64,000 nucleotides of DNA, taken from positions 301,413 through 365,412 of the forward strand of contig NZ_JAEKEZ010000038.1 of NCBI RefSeq assembly GCF_016650815.1, read 5' to 3'. The notes beneath the pieces were generated by a model that worked only from the letters and a program-made list of their open reading frames with translations, was not told the origin of the DNA and made no database searches. This stretch comes from Pseudomonas sp. TH31 (GTDB lineage: Bacteria; Pseudomonadota; Gammaproteobacteria; Pseudomonadales; Pseudomonadaceae). This document shows positions 28,319 to 37,696 of the stretch, in pieces. The position numbers were made by a program, and so were the translations under genes. How positions within the stretch are numbered: position 1 is the first letter of the stretch; the number at the start of each line of letters is the position of its first letter.

Positions 28319-28636
28319 TTAACGACGCCCCAGCAGCAACCCGACCACCAGGCCGAAACCGGCGGAAATCGCTACGGTCTGCCATGGATGGCCACCAATG
28401 TAGGTTTCAGTGGCGTCGACCGCCGGCTTGGTCCGCTCACGAACGCTGGAGACTGAGTCCAGCGCCTGCTGCAGTTTCAGGGCTATTTGCCCACGAAGGG
28501 TTTCTGCTTCCTCGCCAACGAGTGAGGAGCTGCTTTTGAGCAGTTTGTCGGATTCTTCGATCAGTGCCTGAAGTTCACTGAATGCCTGATCCTTGATTTG
28601 GTCTGCGGTGGCTTGTACGGTGGTTTTGCGGGCCAT
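28319..28636 (-). CDS. DUF883 (ElaB/YqjD-like) membrane-anchored protein
   Basis: 105 aa. A long amphipathic helix (ATADQIKDQAFSELQALIEE, LLKSSSSLVGEEAETLRGQI) is followed by the DUF883 signature YIGGHPWQTVAISAGFGLVV and a C-terminal membrane anchor ending LLLGRR. AAGGAG precedes the ATG at 28636. E. coli homologues ElaB and YqjD are inner-membrane anchored, associate with ribosomes, and are made in stationary phase. Confidence 0.88.
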   Translation of the reverse strand: MARKTTVQATADQIKDQAFSELQALIEESDKLLKSSSSLVGEEAETLRGQIALKLQQALDSVSSVRERTKPAVDATETYIGGHPWQTVAISAGFGLVVGLLLGRR

Positions 28637-28800
28637 TGAGTAACTCCTTGCGGGTAAGTGGGCAGTGAACAATGGAGTCTGCCGGGGTTGGAAAAGTTGC
28701 AGCAAATTTGCATCCCGACGCCAGGGTGAAGAAAAATCCTGGTCAGGAAATTTCGTCCTTCAGTGTAAGATGTCGCCTATTTAGGTAGTAGGAATTTTCC

Positions 28801-29052
28801 ATGAGCTTCAATCTGGCCGACAAACCCCTTGCCGAGCGCGCTGCGCTTGAAGACGAAAAATCCCGTCTGTTCGACCTCTGGCAAAGCAACCTGGGCAAGT
28901 CCAAGGGCGAAGCCGCGCGGTTGTTCGGTGAGCGCGCCAAGCGCAAAGGCAAATGGGCCGAATGGGTTCGCGCCGAGCTCGATCTGATGTCGCCGCCCGA
29001 GTTCGCCAACATGGTGCGCAGCGAAGTCAATCGGCTGATGGCCGCCAAATAA
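28801..29052 (+). CDS. Conserved 83-aa protein of unknown function
   Basis: Acidic/basic helical protein (LADKPLAERAALEDEKSRLF, WQSNLGKSKGEAARLFGERA, KWAEWVRAELDLMSPPEF). AGGAATTTTCC precedes the ATG. No membrane segment or signal is visible. The coding quality is good, and I believe it is conserved in Pseudomonas, but I cannot assign a family. Confidence 0.7.
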   Translation: MSFNLADKPLAERAALEDEKSRLFDLWQSNLGKSKGEAARLFGERAKRKGKWAEWVRAELDLMSPPEFANMVRSEVNRLMAAK

Positions 29053-29089
29053 TTCTGTACGTGAACGGCCCCGTTTTTGGTAGCAGCTC

Positions 29090-29989
29090 CTACGCAAAGC
29101 TCGCGACAATCGCCTCGCGCACCTTCAACACCAGCGGGTCAAGCGGCGTGCCGGTGCGCCAGCCCAGTTCGATCGGGTAACGTGCCAGCGCCAGCGGGCA
29201 GGGCAGCAGCGCCAGGCCGCTGAGCGCCGCGATGCTTTGCGCGGCATGGGCCGGAATGGTCGCCACCGCCTGGCTGCCCTTGAGCAAATAGGGCAACGCC
29301 GCAAAGTGCGTGGTCGAGGCACACACCCGTCGACTCATCCCCAGCGCCGCCAGTCCTTCATCGGTAATCCCGATAAATCCGCCCGATGACACCAGAATGT
29401 GGTCCCGCGCGACGAACTCTTCCAGGCTGATGGTTTGCTGTCCTTGCGCCAGGCTGAGCGGGTCCACGAGGCACAGATAACCCCCTTCGCCCAGCACCTG
29501 GCGACTGAGCAAGCGCTCGGCAAAGCCGCCGGCGGTGATCGCCAGATCGATACTGCGGTCGAGCAAGGCATGGGCGACGATCTGGCTGTGGGTCTGGCGG
29601 AAAATCAGCCGCAGTTTCGGCGCGCGCTGGGCGATTTCTTCAATCAATCGCCGCCCGTAGGCAATCTCGAAATCGTCCGACAGGCCCACGGTGACCGAGC
29701 GTCCCTCGTAATGATTGGCCGCCGGATCGACCATCGCCAGGCTCTGTCGGCATTTGTTCAGCGCATCACTGACCACCGGTTTTAACTGATTGGCCCGCAG
29801 GCTTGGTGACAACCCCCGGCCGGTGCGCACGAACAACTGATCGCCATACAGCTCCCGCAGACGCCGCAACGCGGCGCTGACCGCCGATTGCGTGACGCCC
29901 AGGCGCAGGGCGGCGCGGCTGGCGCTCGACTCCTCGTGCAGGGCCTCGAAGACTTTGAGCAGGTTGAGGTCGACGGTGGCGATATTCAT
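29090..29989 (-). CDS. LysR-family transcriptional regulator
   Basis: About 299 aa from ATG 29989 (a second ATG at 29998 gives 302). The N-terminal helix-turn-helix (LNLLKVFEALHEESSASRAA, VTQSAVSAALRRLRELYGDQ, RTGRGLSPSL) is of the NodD/PnpR type. The effector domain follows (RSVTVGLSDDFEIAYGRRLI). It is divergent from the nitrilase gene with under 100 bp between, so it probably regulates that gene. Confidence 0.9.
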   Translation of the reverse strand: MNIATVDLNLLKVFEALHEESSASRAALRLGVTQSAVSAALRRLRELYGDQLFVRTGRGLSPSLRANQLKPVVSDALNKCRQSLAMVDPAANHYEGRSVTVGLSDDFEIAYGRRLIEEIAQRAPKLRLIFRQTHSQIVAHALLDRSIDLAITAGGFAERLLSRQVLGEGGYLCLVDPLSLAQGQQTISLEEFVARDHILVSSGGFIGITDEGLAALGMSRRVCASTTHFAALPYLLKGSQAVATIPAHAAQSIAALSGLALLPCPLALARYPIELGWRTGTPLDPLVLKVREAIVASFA

Positions 29990-30083
29990 AGGCTTCATAT
30001 CATTCAGCAGCGAGCGGGGCTTTATTCATGATCCGGCGACGGCCGAGAATGAGCAACACCTCATTGCCCACGGAGTTATCACG

Positions 30084-31006
30084 ATGCCCAAGTCAATTGT
30101 TGCGGCCCTGCAAATCGGCGCCTTGCCCGGCGGCAAGGGCGAAACACTGGCGCAGATCCTTTCCTGGGAAAACCCAATCATGGCGTCCGGCGCCGCGCTG
30201 GTGGTGATGCCGGAAGCATTGTTGGGCGGCTACCCCAAAGGCGAGTCCTTCGGCACGCAACTGGGTTATCGCCTGCCCGAAGGGCGCGAGGCGTTCGCAC
30301 GCTATTTTGCCAACGCCATCGACGTGCCCGGGTTGAGACCGAAGCCTTGGCTGGATTGTCGGCGCGTACCGGGGCCAATCTGGTGATTGGCGTGATCGAA
30401 CGCGCGGGCAGCACCTTGCATTGCACCGCGCTGTACTTCGACCCGCAGGCCGGGCTGGTGGCCAGGCACCGCAAACTGATGCCGACCGGCACCGAACGGC
30501 TGATCTGGGGCAAGGGCGATGGTTCGACGCTGCCGGTGATCGACAGTCAGGTCGGCAAGCTTGCGGCGGTGGTGTGCTGGGAAAACATGATGCCGTTGCT
30601 GCGCACTGCGATGTACGCCAAGGGCGTGGAGGTCTGGTGCGCGCCGACGGTGGATGAGCGGGAGATGTGGCAGGTCAGCATGCGCCACATCGCCCATGAA
30701 GGCCGCTGCTTTGTGGTCAGTGCCTGCCAGGTGCAGGACTCGCCGCAAGCGTTGGGCGTGGACATCGCCAACTGGCCGGCGGATCGGCCGTTGATTGCCG
30801 GCGGCAGTGTGATCGTCGGGCCGATGGGCGACATTCTGGCCGGGCCGTTGCGGGGCGGTTCCGGATTGCTGACGGCCGAAATCGACACCGACGAGTTGAT
30901 CCGCGCCCGATACGACTTCGACGTGGTCGGGCACTACGCGCGCCCGGATGTGTTCGAGTTAACCGTCGACGAGCGGGCCAAGCCCGGCGTACGCTTCAGC
31001 GCATAA
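30084..31006 (+). CDS. Nitrilase / carbon-nitrogen hydrolase (one apparent frameshift)
   Basis: Reconstructed as 307 aa. The catalytic triad of the nitrilase superfamily is visible: Glu in VVMPEALLGGYPKG, Lys in ARHRKLMPTGTERLIWG, Cys in KLAAVVCWENMMPLLR. The GYPKG and CWENMMPL context is that of true (aryl)aliphatic nitrilases (branch 1), which turn nitriles into carboxylic acids, rather than amidases. The frame breaks at 30327-30332 (CCCGGG, needing one more G). Its divergent LysR gene suggests induction by a nitrile or its product. Confidence 0.85.
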
Positions 31007-31033
31007 TCCCAGTAATCCGGCTCCTACGGGATG

Positions 31034-31593
31034 TCATTCGCGGTATTTTTTGAGTGTTTGCAACCACTCTTCGCGGCTGATTTCCCAGATATCCCTCTGG
31101 AATCGGCCGCTGACGAAGTTGTCTTCATCGCTGCGGATCAAGCGCATGCCAGCCCGTTCCGAGAGTTTGCGCGAGCCGATGTTCGGTGTAGCTTTCGGCA
31201 CGCGCATCAGCGGCCGCCCAAGGCTCTGAAACCAGTACTCGGTGACTGCCGCACTGGCTTCGCTCATCAAGCCCCGGCCCTGCCATTGCGGAGCGAGCCA
31301 GAAGCCACGGTTGTTGTCCTGTTGGTCCATCAGGCTGACATTGCCGATCAATTGGTCCGGCGCCGACTTCAAGCGGATCGACCAGTGCCACTCTTCGCCC
31401 GGGCAATTGCCGGCAGGGCGATCTCGCGCAGGTAGGTAAGCGCACCGTCGGCGGGATACGGCCAGGGCACGAAGGCGTTGAGGTAGCGAACCACTTCCCA
31501 ATGAGGGAACTGTTGCTGGATGGCATCGGCGTCCGCCAGTTCCAGCGGGCGCAGGATCAGGTGTTCGGTGTAAAGCGTCGGTGTGGCTTCCAT
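31034..31593 (-). CDS. GNAT N-acetyltransferase, RimJ-like (one apparent frameshift)
   Basis: Reconstructed as 186 aa. The N-terminal part (TLYTEHLILRPLELADADAI) is of the RimJ/RimL type. After a frame break at 31398-31403 (CCCGGG needing one more base) come GFWLAPQWQGRGLMSEASAA (acetyl-CoA loop) and VPKATPNIGSRKLSERAGMR. The ATG at 31593 has GGAAG about 10 nt upstream. Likely acetylates an amino group of a protein or small molecule; the target is unknown. Confidence 0.82.
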
Positions 31594-31646
31594 GGGATTG
31601 CGGCTTCCTTGTGAGTCTGTATTCAACGATAACGCAGCCGATGAAT

Positions 31647-32120
31647 TTACCAGGTCGCGGTATTCGGCCCTGGCAGGCTGAGCTTGCCAGTATCGACAAA
31701 GCGCATGGTGCCAAACAACCCGCCGGCCAGTTTGCCACGCAGCACATAGGGCAGGTTGTCGAGGTTTTGGGTCTGGCTCAGGCCCAGGGTCTGGCGCAGC
31801 ACCGAGAAGGCCGAGACGCTCACCGGCACGGTCAGCACGGCTTCGGAAAATCGCGGGATCGTCCCCGACTGATCGCTGACGCCGGACGCCAATGGCCGAC
31901 CGTTGACTTCCAGATCCAGTGCCACGCCGTTGTAGTCGATGGCGGTTTCATTTGGGTTTTGCAGGCGAATCTTCACCGCGAAACGTACCTCCAGATCCTG
32001 GCTTTGCAGTGGCTCAATGCCGACCACGTTGATGTTCAGCGGATCACGATTGGGGAACAGCGCGCAGGCGCTCAGTGAGAGCAACAGCAAGGAAAGGGAC
32101 AGGGCAAGGAGTCTGCGCAT
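31647..32120 (-). CDS. LEA type 2 (WHy domain) lipoprotein
   Basis: 157-aa lipoprotein: signal peptide LLALSLSLLLLSLSAC with the lipobox Cys at about residue 19, followed by a LEA14/WHy beta-sandwich (FAVKIRLQNPNETAIDYNGV, ALDLEVNGRPLASGVSDQSG). The NPNETAIDYNG motif is characteristic. Bacterial WHy lipoproteins are linked to desiccation or stress tolerance. The gene stands alone between the GNAT and nucleoside hydrolase genes. Confidence 0.85.
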   Translation of the reverse strand: MRRLLALSLSLLLLSLSACALFPNRDPLNINVVGIEPLQSQDLEVRFAVKIRLQNPNETAIDYNGVALDLEVNGRPLASGVSDQSGTIPRFSEAVLTVPVSVSAFSVLRQTLGLSQTQNLDNLPYVLRGKLAGGLFGTMRFVDTGKLSLPGPNTATW

Positions 32121-32248
32121 GTAAAAGGCTCTCGACAGAAAAAGGGACCGAACCGCCATTGAACACTATCTGGCGGTTCAGCTGTGCGACCACATTAACT
32201 GTGAGGGGTTCGCCGCAGGCTGTCACTTGTTCATGATGGCGGGCGATT

Positions 32249-33328
32249 TCAGTTGCCCTTGACCGGCGTCGGCAAGGTCACCAGGTTCACGTAGCCATCC
32301 CAGAATTTCTTCTGGTCGATGGCAAACACTACCCGGGCTTTTTGCGTGCCCACCGGCGGGCTTTTTTTGTAGCCCAGCGCCCGGCCGTAATCGGCGCCGA
32401 ATTGCGCGTCCACATCCACCCACAAATCCCGGGACTCGGTGACGATGCCCGGTTCGACCAGAAACAGCGCTGGCAGGCTGTCCCAGGTGAAACTGTGATA
32501 CGCCGGGTCCTTGCTGAACAGTGGGCCAAATTCATGTTGGTAGAGGTCGGCAATCGGTCCCGGTTGCGCGATCACCCGTTTGTAGATCGAGCCATCGAAG
32601 GTGACCTTTTCGCAAACATCGTTGGGGAAGATCACATGTTCGATGGGCGAGCGAAGGACAATCTTCGCTGCCTCGGGATCGAACCACCAGTTGAATTCGG
32701 CGGCCGGCGTGGTGTTGCCTGGGATTTCGAGCGCGCCGCCCATGTACACGATGCGTTTGATCAACGGCACGATGTCTGGCGCGGAGCGGATCGCCAGCGC
32801 AATGTTGGTCAGCGGCCCGACCGCCAGCAGCGTCACTTCATGGGGATTGGCCCGCACGCTGTCGACGATGAACTGCGCGGCGGTTACTTTGCGCAGCTGG
32901 GTGTGCGTCGCCAGGCCATCCGGTGGCGCGACCAGCTGCGTGGCAGAGGTGGGGCGCGGTGCCTTGAACGCTCCCGGCCACCCGGCACCGAACAAGGCTT
33001 GCTCCTGCGGGTAGGTGGCGAAGTCATGCAACAGCGGGTAGGCCGCACCGGAGTACACCCCGATGTCCTTTTCCACGCCCATACGCTCGACCGCTTTGAG
33101 CGCGTCGACCTGTTCCTGATCGACCCAGGCGTTGCCGCTGACCAGGGTCATGCCGAGCAGATCGATGCGTTTTTGCGCGTGAAGCTGGGCGAGCATGATG
33201 AAGGCCTGGCCGTCATCGTTGAGGACGTTGAAGTCGGTGTCGAAGATGACTTTTTCCGCCGCTTGCACAGAGCCGACACACAGGCCGGCGGCGACAAGCA
33301 GGGCACAGCGTTTGATCAAGCGTTGCAT
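32249..33328 (-). CDS. Periplasmic nucleoside hydrolase
   Basis: 359 aa. The signal peptide (ALLVAAGLCVGSVQA) puts the enzyme in the periplasm. The inosine-uridine nucleoside hydrolase fold starts with FDTDFNVLNDDGQAFIML, a variant of the Ca-binding DTDPGxDD motif. LLAVGPLTNIALAI, YMGGALEIPGN and EFNWWFDPEAAKIVL match the family. It probably releases ribose and a base from external nucleosides. It has no obvious operon partner. Confidence 0.85.
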   Translation of the reverse strand: MQRLIKRCALLVAAGLCVGSVQAAEKVIFDTDFNVLNDDGQAFIMLAQLHAQKRIDLLGMTLVSGNAWVDQEQVDALKAVERMGVEKDIGVYSGAAYPLLHDFATYPQEQALFGAGWPGAFKAPRPTSATQLVAPPDGLATHTQLRKVTAAQFIVDSVRANPHEVTLLAVGPLTNIALAIRSAPDIVPLIKRIVYMGGALEIPGNTTPAAEFNWWFDPEAAKIVLRSPIEHVIFPNDVCEKVTFDGSIYKRVIAQPGPIADLYQHEFGPLFSKDPAYHSFTWDSLPALFLVEPGIVTESRDLWVDVDAQFGADYGRALGYKKSPPVGTQKARVVFAIDQKKFWDGYVNLVTLPTPVKGN

Positions 33329-33390
33329 GGAGACTCACCTGGATAATTGGAATGTTCAACTGCCGAAGGACTGTCCGCTACCACGTTCAA

Positions 33391-33495
33391 TGTAGGCGCT
33401 GCCGAAGGCTGCGATCTTTTGATCTTGCTTTTTGATGTTCATTGATAATCAAAAGATCAAGATCAAAAGATCGCAGCCTTCGGCAGCTCCTACAG
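33391..33495. repeat. REP-like hairpin, CTGCCGAAGGCTGCGATC family
   Basis: Arms TGTAGGCGCTGCCGAAGGCT and AGCCTTCGGCAGCTCCTACA with inner GATCTTTTGATCTTG and CAAGATCAAAAGATC. It lies between the nucleoside hydrolase and nicT. Confidence 0.8.
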
Positions 33496-33535
33496 GAGCG
33501 CTGCGTAACCCTTTATATGGCCGCGGTGTGGGGTA

Positions 33536-34846
33536 TCAGCGGTTAACCAGTTTCGCCGGGAGTGCTATCACCAGGAAGCTGCTGAGGATCAGGCAACCAG
33601 CGAAGAACCACAGCGCCCCGGCGCTGCTGCCGGTGACGTCAATCGCCACGCCCATCAGCGAGTTGCTGACCAGTCCGGCGATGTTCGCCAGCGAGCAGGC
33701 GAGGGCGAAACCGGTGGCCGCCGCCGTGCCTTTGAGGAAGGTCGCCGGCAGGCTGAAGAACACCGGCACCGCGCCAATGATCGCCGCCGAGGCGATGGCG
33801 AACAGCGCCACGGTCGCCACCACGTTGTGGACAAAGAACGGCGCACTGGCCATGGCCGCCGCACCGACCAGGAACGGCACGATGATGTGCCAGCGGCGCT
33901 CGCGGTGTTTGTCCGAACTGGCGCCGATCAGCAGCATGCCCAGCAGCGCGGCGATACTCGGCAACGCGGTGAGAATGCCAATGTGGAAGGTATCGACGAT
34001 CCCGGCGTTACGGATGAAGGTCGGCATCCAGAACCCCATGGCGTAGGCGCTGAGCAGGATCGAGAAGTCGATTCCGCCGAGCATCCAGACTTTCAGATTG
34101 AAGAAGCCATCGCGAAAGCTGTGTTTGCTGTCGCCGGCACTGGCCTCGTCGGCGCGCAATTCCTGCTCCAGCAGGGCTTTCTCTTCGTTATTGAGCCACT
34201 TGGCTTGTTGGTAGCTGTTGGGTAGCGCCCAGAAGGTCAATACGCCGAGCAACACACTCGGCACCGCTTCGATCAGGAACAACCATTGCCAGCCGTGCAG
34301 GCCACCAAAATTGTCGAAATGACTCATCACCCAACCGGACAACGGCCCGCCAATCACGCTGGACAGCGGCAAGCCGATCATGAACAACGCAATGATGCGG
34401 CCGCGTCGATAGGTCGGGAACCAGGTGGTCAGGTAATACAGCACGCCCGGCAGGAAGCCCGCTTCGGCGGCACCGAGCAAGAACCGCAGGATGTAGAACT
34501 GGGTGGTCGAAGTCACGAGCATGGTGCACGCCGAGAGCAGGCCCCAGGTGATCATGATCCGGGCGATCCAGATCTTCGCACCGACCTTTTCCAGTACCAG
34601 GTTGCTCGGCACTTCGAACAGGATGTAGCCGACAAAGAACAGCCCGGCACCGAGGCCGAATGCGGTTTCGCTGAAGTGCAATTGGTCGAGCATCTGCAGT
34701 TTGGCGAAGCCGATGTTGATCCGGTCGAGGTACGCGGCCAGGTAGCAGAAGCACAGGAACGGAATCAGCTTCCAGGTGATCTTGTGGTAAAGCGCTTGAA
34801 TCGGGTCGGCGACCGTGGTCGCGGGTGCTGCGTTCGCAATGGGCAT
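33536..34846 (-). CDS. nicT: MFS transporter NicT (nicotinate-related uptake)
   Basis: 436-aa transporter of the anion:cation symporter (ACS) family of MFS, with about 12 membrane spans. The typical start of domain 1 is CYLAAYLDRINIGFAKLQML, and TWFPTYRRGRIIALFMIGLP is the conserved loop. The position beside nicFEDC matches the end of the nicCDEFTP operon of P. putida KT2440, where NicT is the proposed transporter for 6-hydroxynicotinate or nicotinate. The porin gene nicP expected nearby is not in the window. A six-copy repeat array separates nicT from nicF. Confidence 0.8.
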   Translation of the reverse strand: MPIANAAPATTVADPIQALYHKITWKLIPFLCFCYLAAYLDRINIGFAKLQMLDQLHFSETAFGLGAGLFFVGYILFEVPSNLVLEKVGAKIWIARIMITWGLLSACTMLVTSTTQFYILRFLLGAAEAGFLPGVLYYLTTWFPTYRRGRIIALFMIGLPLSSVIGGPLSGWVMSHFDNFGGLHGWQWLFLIEAVPSVLLGVLTFWALPNSYQQAKWLNNEEKALLEQELRADEASAGDSKHSFRDGFFNLKVWMLGGIDFSILLSAYAMGFWMPTFIRNAGIVDTFHIGILTALPSIAALLGMLLIGASSDKHRERRWHIIVPFLVGAAAMASAPFFVHNVVATVALFAIASAAIIGAVPVFFSLPATFLKGTAAATGFALACSLANIAGLVSNSLMGVAIDVTGSSAGALWFFAGCLILSSFLVIALPAKLVNR

Positions 34847-34958
34847 TGGATGTCTCCTGGCGGTGACTTATGGTTTTTATACAGCCGCTTTTTCCAGCGC
34901 TCTGGCGCGCTGCAAAAGCGACGTCCAAAGGCAGTGTCAGAAGACTGAGACCGAACCT

Positions 34959-35420
34959 GTAGGAGCACAGCTTGCTCGCGATGGCGTCCTTGAAATCGCT
35001 ATCGCGGGCAAGCCTTGCTCCTACCGGGTTCGCGCGTAGGAGCACAGCTTGCTCGCGAGGACGTCCTTGAAATCGCTATCGCGGGTAAACCTTGCTCCTA
35101 CCGGGTTCGCGCGTAGGAGCACAGCTTGCTCGCGATGGCGTTCTTGAAATCGCTATCGCGGGCAAGCCTTGCTCCTACCGGGTTCGCGCGTAGCAGCACA
35201 GCTTGCTCGCGATGGCGTCCTTGAAATCGCTATCGCGGGTAAACCTTGCTCCTACCGGGTTCGCGCGTAGGAGCACAGCTTGCTCGCGATGACGTCCTTG
35301 AAATCGCTATCGCGGGTAAACCTTGCTCCTACCGGGTTAGCGCGTAGGAGCACAGCTTGCTCGCGATGACGTCCTTGAAATCGCTATCGCGGGCAAGCCT
35401 TGCTCCTACAGGGTTTGCGT
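34959..35420. repeat. Six-copy 77-bp tandem array of REP-like hairpins
   Basis: Units begin at 34959, 35036, 35113, 35190, 35267 and 35344, exactly 77 bp apart. Each unit is a hairpin (GTAGGAGCACAGCTTGCTCG and CGGGCAAGCCTTGCTCCTAC around CGTCCTTGAAATCGCTAT) followed by the linker CGGGTTCGCGC. Units differ by a few bases. The array fills most of the 628-bp gap between nicT and nicF inside the nic operon. It is not a CRISPR: the unit is one repeat without variable spacers, and no cas genes are present. Confidence 0.92.
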
Positions 35421-35474
35421 CTCAGTTTTTTACCAAGACCAACGCTCTAAATGGCGCGGTTCTTGTGGCACGCA

Positions 35475-36106
35475 TTACATTTTTTCGAAGTGGGCGATGG
35501 CCTCCTGTTTGCTGACGACATCGCCGTACTTGCTGTCGATGTCGAACAGGTTGGCTTCGTGGGGCGCCGGATGGCGGTCGCCGACGCATTCGCGCACGAC
35601 GATGGTGCGAAAGCCGTGTTGCACCGCGTCCACCGCCGTTGCCCGAATGCAGCCGCTGGTGGAGCAACCGGCCAGCACCACGGTGTCGATCCCCTGGGCG
35701 TGCAGCATCGAGGCCAGGCTGCTGCCGAAAAAGGCACTGGCGTATTGTTTGCTGATCACCACTTCATTCGCCTGGGGCAGCACTTCTTCGCAAAACGCCG
35801 CCAAGGGGTTGCCCTCGATCATGTCTTTCATCACCGGGGCTTTTTCACCCAGACACCGCCGTCGGCGAAATGGCCGGGATGGTAGCGGATATTGGTGTGC
35901 ACCACCGCAATGCCCTGACGCCGGGCGCTGGCCAGCAGTTCAACGCTTTGAGCCACCGCACCGACCACGCCGGGGGCGAACAGCGGCGCACCTTCGGTGG
36001 TGTAGCCGCGCATGAAATCGATCATCAGCAACGCGGCCTTCTGGCCGAAACCGATGCGCTGGCCCCACACGCCTTGATAGTTGTCGTTGGCGGTTTGTTC
36101 GCTCAT
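35475..36106 (-). CDS. nicF: Maleamate amidohydrolase NicF (one apparent frameshift)
   Basis: Reconstructed as 210 aa, isochorismatase-like cysteine hydrolase. The Asp is in AALLMIDFMRGYT, the Lys in GGVWVKK, and the nucleophile Cys in LAGCSTSGCIRATAVDA. In the nicotinate pathway NicF turns maleamate into maleate and ammonia. The frame breaks at 35841-35845, where one more T (minus-strand A) joins VKKAPVMKDMIEG; a missing G next to it would also fit. ATG 36106 has GAGGTGA upstream. The start is 12 bp after the nicE stop. Confidence 0.88.
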
Positions 36107-36118
36107 GTCGCTCACCTC

Positions 36119-36871
36119 TTAATAGGCGCCGGAAAGCAGGGCGCCGGCACCGGGAACGATCGGTTCCAGGTCCAGGGCCTTGAGCATGGCGTAGGTGGTG
36201 GCAATGGCGGCGGTGAGCACCGGTTTGCCGGTTTGCGCTTCGACTTGCGCCACCACCGGCAGTGACTGCATCTGCACGCAGGCCGAGAGCACGATCACAT
36301 CGACCCCTTCCAGATTCATGCCAGCGACGATGCCGGGCAGGTTCGCCGGGTCGTGTCGGGCGACGGCGAGGTTGTCGGGAATCTCCAGCGCTCGCCAGTC
36401 CACCACTTCGAAGCCTTCTTCGCGAATGTAATCGACCACCAGCTCAGTCAGCGGCTTCATGTACGGCGCGACGATGGCGATGCGTTTGGCACCCATGACT
36501 TTCAGGCCTTCGATCAAGGCGCCGGCACTGGTGATGACCGGGGCGTTGGCGTCGTTATCCGCCGTGGCCTTGCGCAGCCGCTGCTCGGATTTACGGTGAT
36601 AACCCAGCCCCATGGCCATGATCGCGACCAGGCAGGCATAACCCAAGACATCGACCTTGGCGTCCGACAGTTCCACGGCGCAACGGTCGGACTCGCCGTC
36701 CATCGCCGCCAGCTCTTCCTTGCGTACCTGCTTCATGCGCATGCGGCTGGAGTGAAAGGTGAAACGTTCAGGGCGGATCAACTGGCGCGCGTTAAGCATC
36801 GCCGGGATCTCGGTTTCCATGGTGGTGTTGGAACTCGGCACAATCTGGCCGATGCGGTAAGGCTTGAGCAT
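36119..36871 (-). CDS. nicE: Maleate isomerase NicE
   Basis: 250-aa Asp/Glu racemase-superfamily enzyme that isomerises maleate to fumarate, the last step of the pathway. The start GQIVPSSNTTMETEIPAML holds the substrate-binding SSNT motif. The two catalytic cysteines are in DVLGYACLVAIMA (about residue 80) and VIVLSACVQMQSLP (about residue 198). The spacing to nicF is 12 bp and to nicD 18 bp, so the genes form one operon. Confidence 0.92.
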   Translation of the reverse strand: MLKPYRIGQIVPSSNTTMETEIPAMLNARQLIRPERFTFHSSRMRMKQVRKEELAAMDGESDRCAVELSDAKVDVLGYACLVAIMAMGLGYHRKSEQRLRKATADNDANAPVITSAGALIEGLKVMGAKRIAIVAPYMKPLTELVVDYIREEGFEVVDWRALEIPDNLAVARHDPANLPGIVAGMNLEGVDVIVLSACVQMQSLPVVAQVEAQTGKPVLTAAIATTYAMLKALDLEPIVPGAGALLSGAY

Positions 36872-36889
36872 AAAAGTCTCCCGTTGCGT

Positions 36890-37696
36890 TTAGTTCAGGC
36901 GTGGGCCGAGGAAGTCACCGAAGGCGGCGAAAAAGCCTTCGAGGTCATCCCAGGGAATCATGTGCCCGGCGTTTTCGACGTGGACGCTGCGAATGTTTGG
37001 TTGCAGGTCGAGGATTTGCGCTTCGTCCTCGGGCTGAATCACACCGCCGCGTCCGGCGATCATCAGCAGCGCCGGGGCCTGGAGTTTCGGCAAGTCCTGA
37101 TGGAAATCCACGTCGTGGAAATCGTTGAAGGCCCGAACGATGGCCGGCTCGTAACAGGTGTGCAGCCATTCGGCCCGCAGTTGCAGTTGCTCATCGGTCC
37201 AGGTGGCGCAGAAGGCGCGCATCGCCTCGGCATCCATCCCGATCAACGACTGGCGGATCGAATCGACGTACCACGGCAGTTTGCTCGGGTATTCGCGGCG
37301 GCCGGGACCGGAGACGGGCGGGTCGATCAATACCAGGCGATTGACCCCGGCCGGATGCTTCACGGCACTGCGCACCGCAAACCGCGCGCCCATGGAGTGG
37401 CCGACCATGTGATAGTTGGCCAGTTTCATCGCTTGGGCGAACGCGCCAATGTCGTCGGCGCAGGCGTCCGCGCTGTAGTCCAGCTCCGGGCCGGTGGAGG
37501 AGAGCCCGCGACCGCGAACGTCGAGCACGTAGGTATCGAAATGCTCGCCGAGGCGTTCCGCGACAAACCCCCAGGTAATCGCCGGGCTGGTAATGCCGGG
37601 AATCAACACCAGCGCCGGGCCTTTACCGCCGTAGCGCAGGTAATGCTGGCGAATACCGTTGGCCTGGACGTTGCCGCCATGGACGAAAGTGCTCAC
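36890..37696 (-). CDS. nicD: N-formylmaleamate deformylase NicD
   Basis: 268-aa alpha/beta hydrolase. The nucleophile elbow VGHSMGAR places Ser at residue 101 and the acid in LVLIDPP at Asp125, the same numbers I recall for the P. putida NicD triad; the His is in NAGHMIPWDD. NicD removes formate from N-formylmaleamate made by NicX. Its start overlaps the nicC stop by 4 bp. Confidence 0.92.
   Translation of the reverse strand: MSTFVHGGNVQANGIRQHYLRYGGKGPALVLIPGITSPAITWGFVAERLGEHFDTYVLDVRGRGLSSTGPELDYSADACADDIGAFAQAMKLANYHMVGHSMGARFAVRSAVKHPAGVNRLVLIDPPVSGPGRREYPSKLPWYVDSIRQSLIGMDAEAMRAFCATWTDEQLQLRAEWLHTCYEPAIVRAFNDFHDVDFHQDLPKLQAPALLMIAGRGGVIQPEDEAQILDLQPNIRSVHVENAGHMIPWDDLEGFFAAFGDFLGPRLN

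Noticed and set aside
34959..35420. CRISPR array
   Set aside because: The period is regular, but the whole 77-bp unit is repeated with no variable spacers, each unit is a REP-type hairpin, and no cas genes are nearby.
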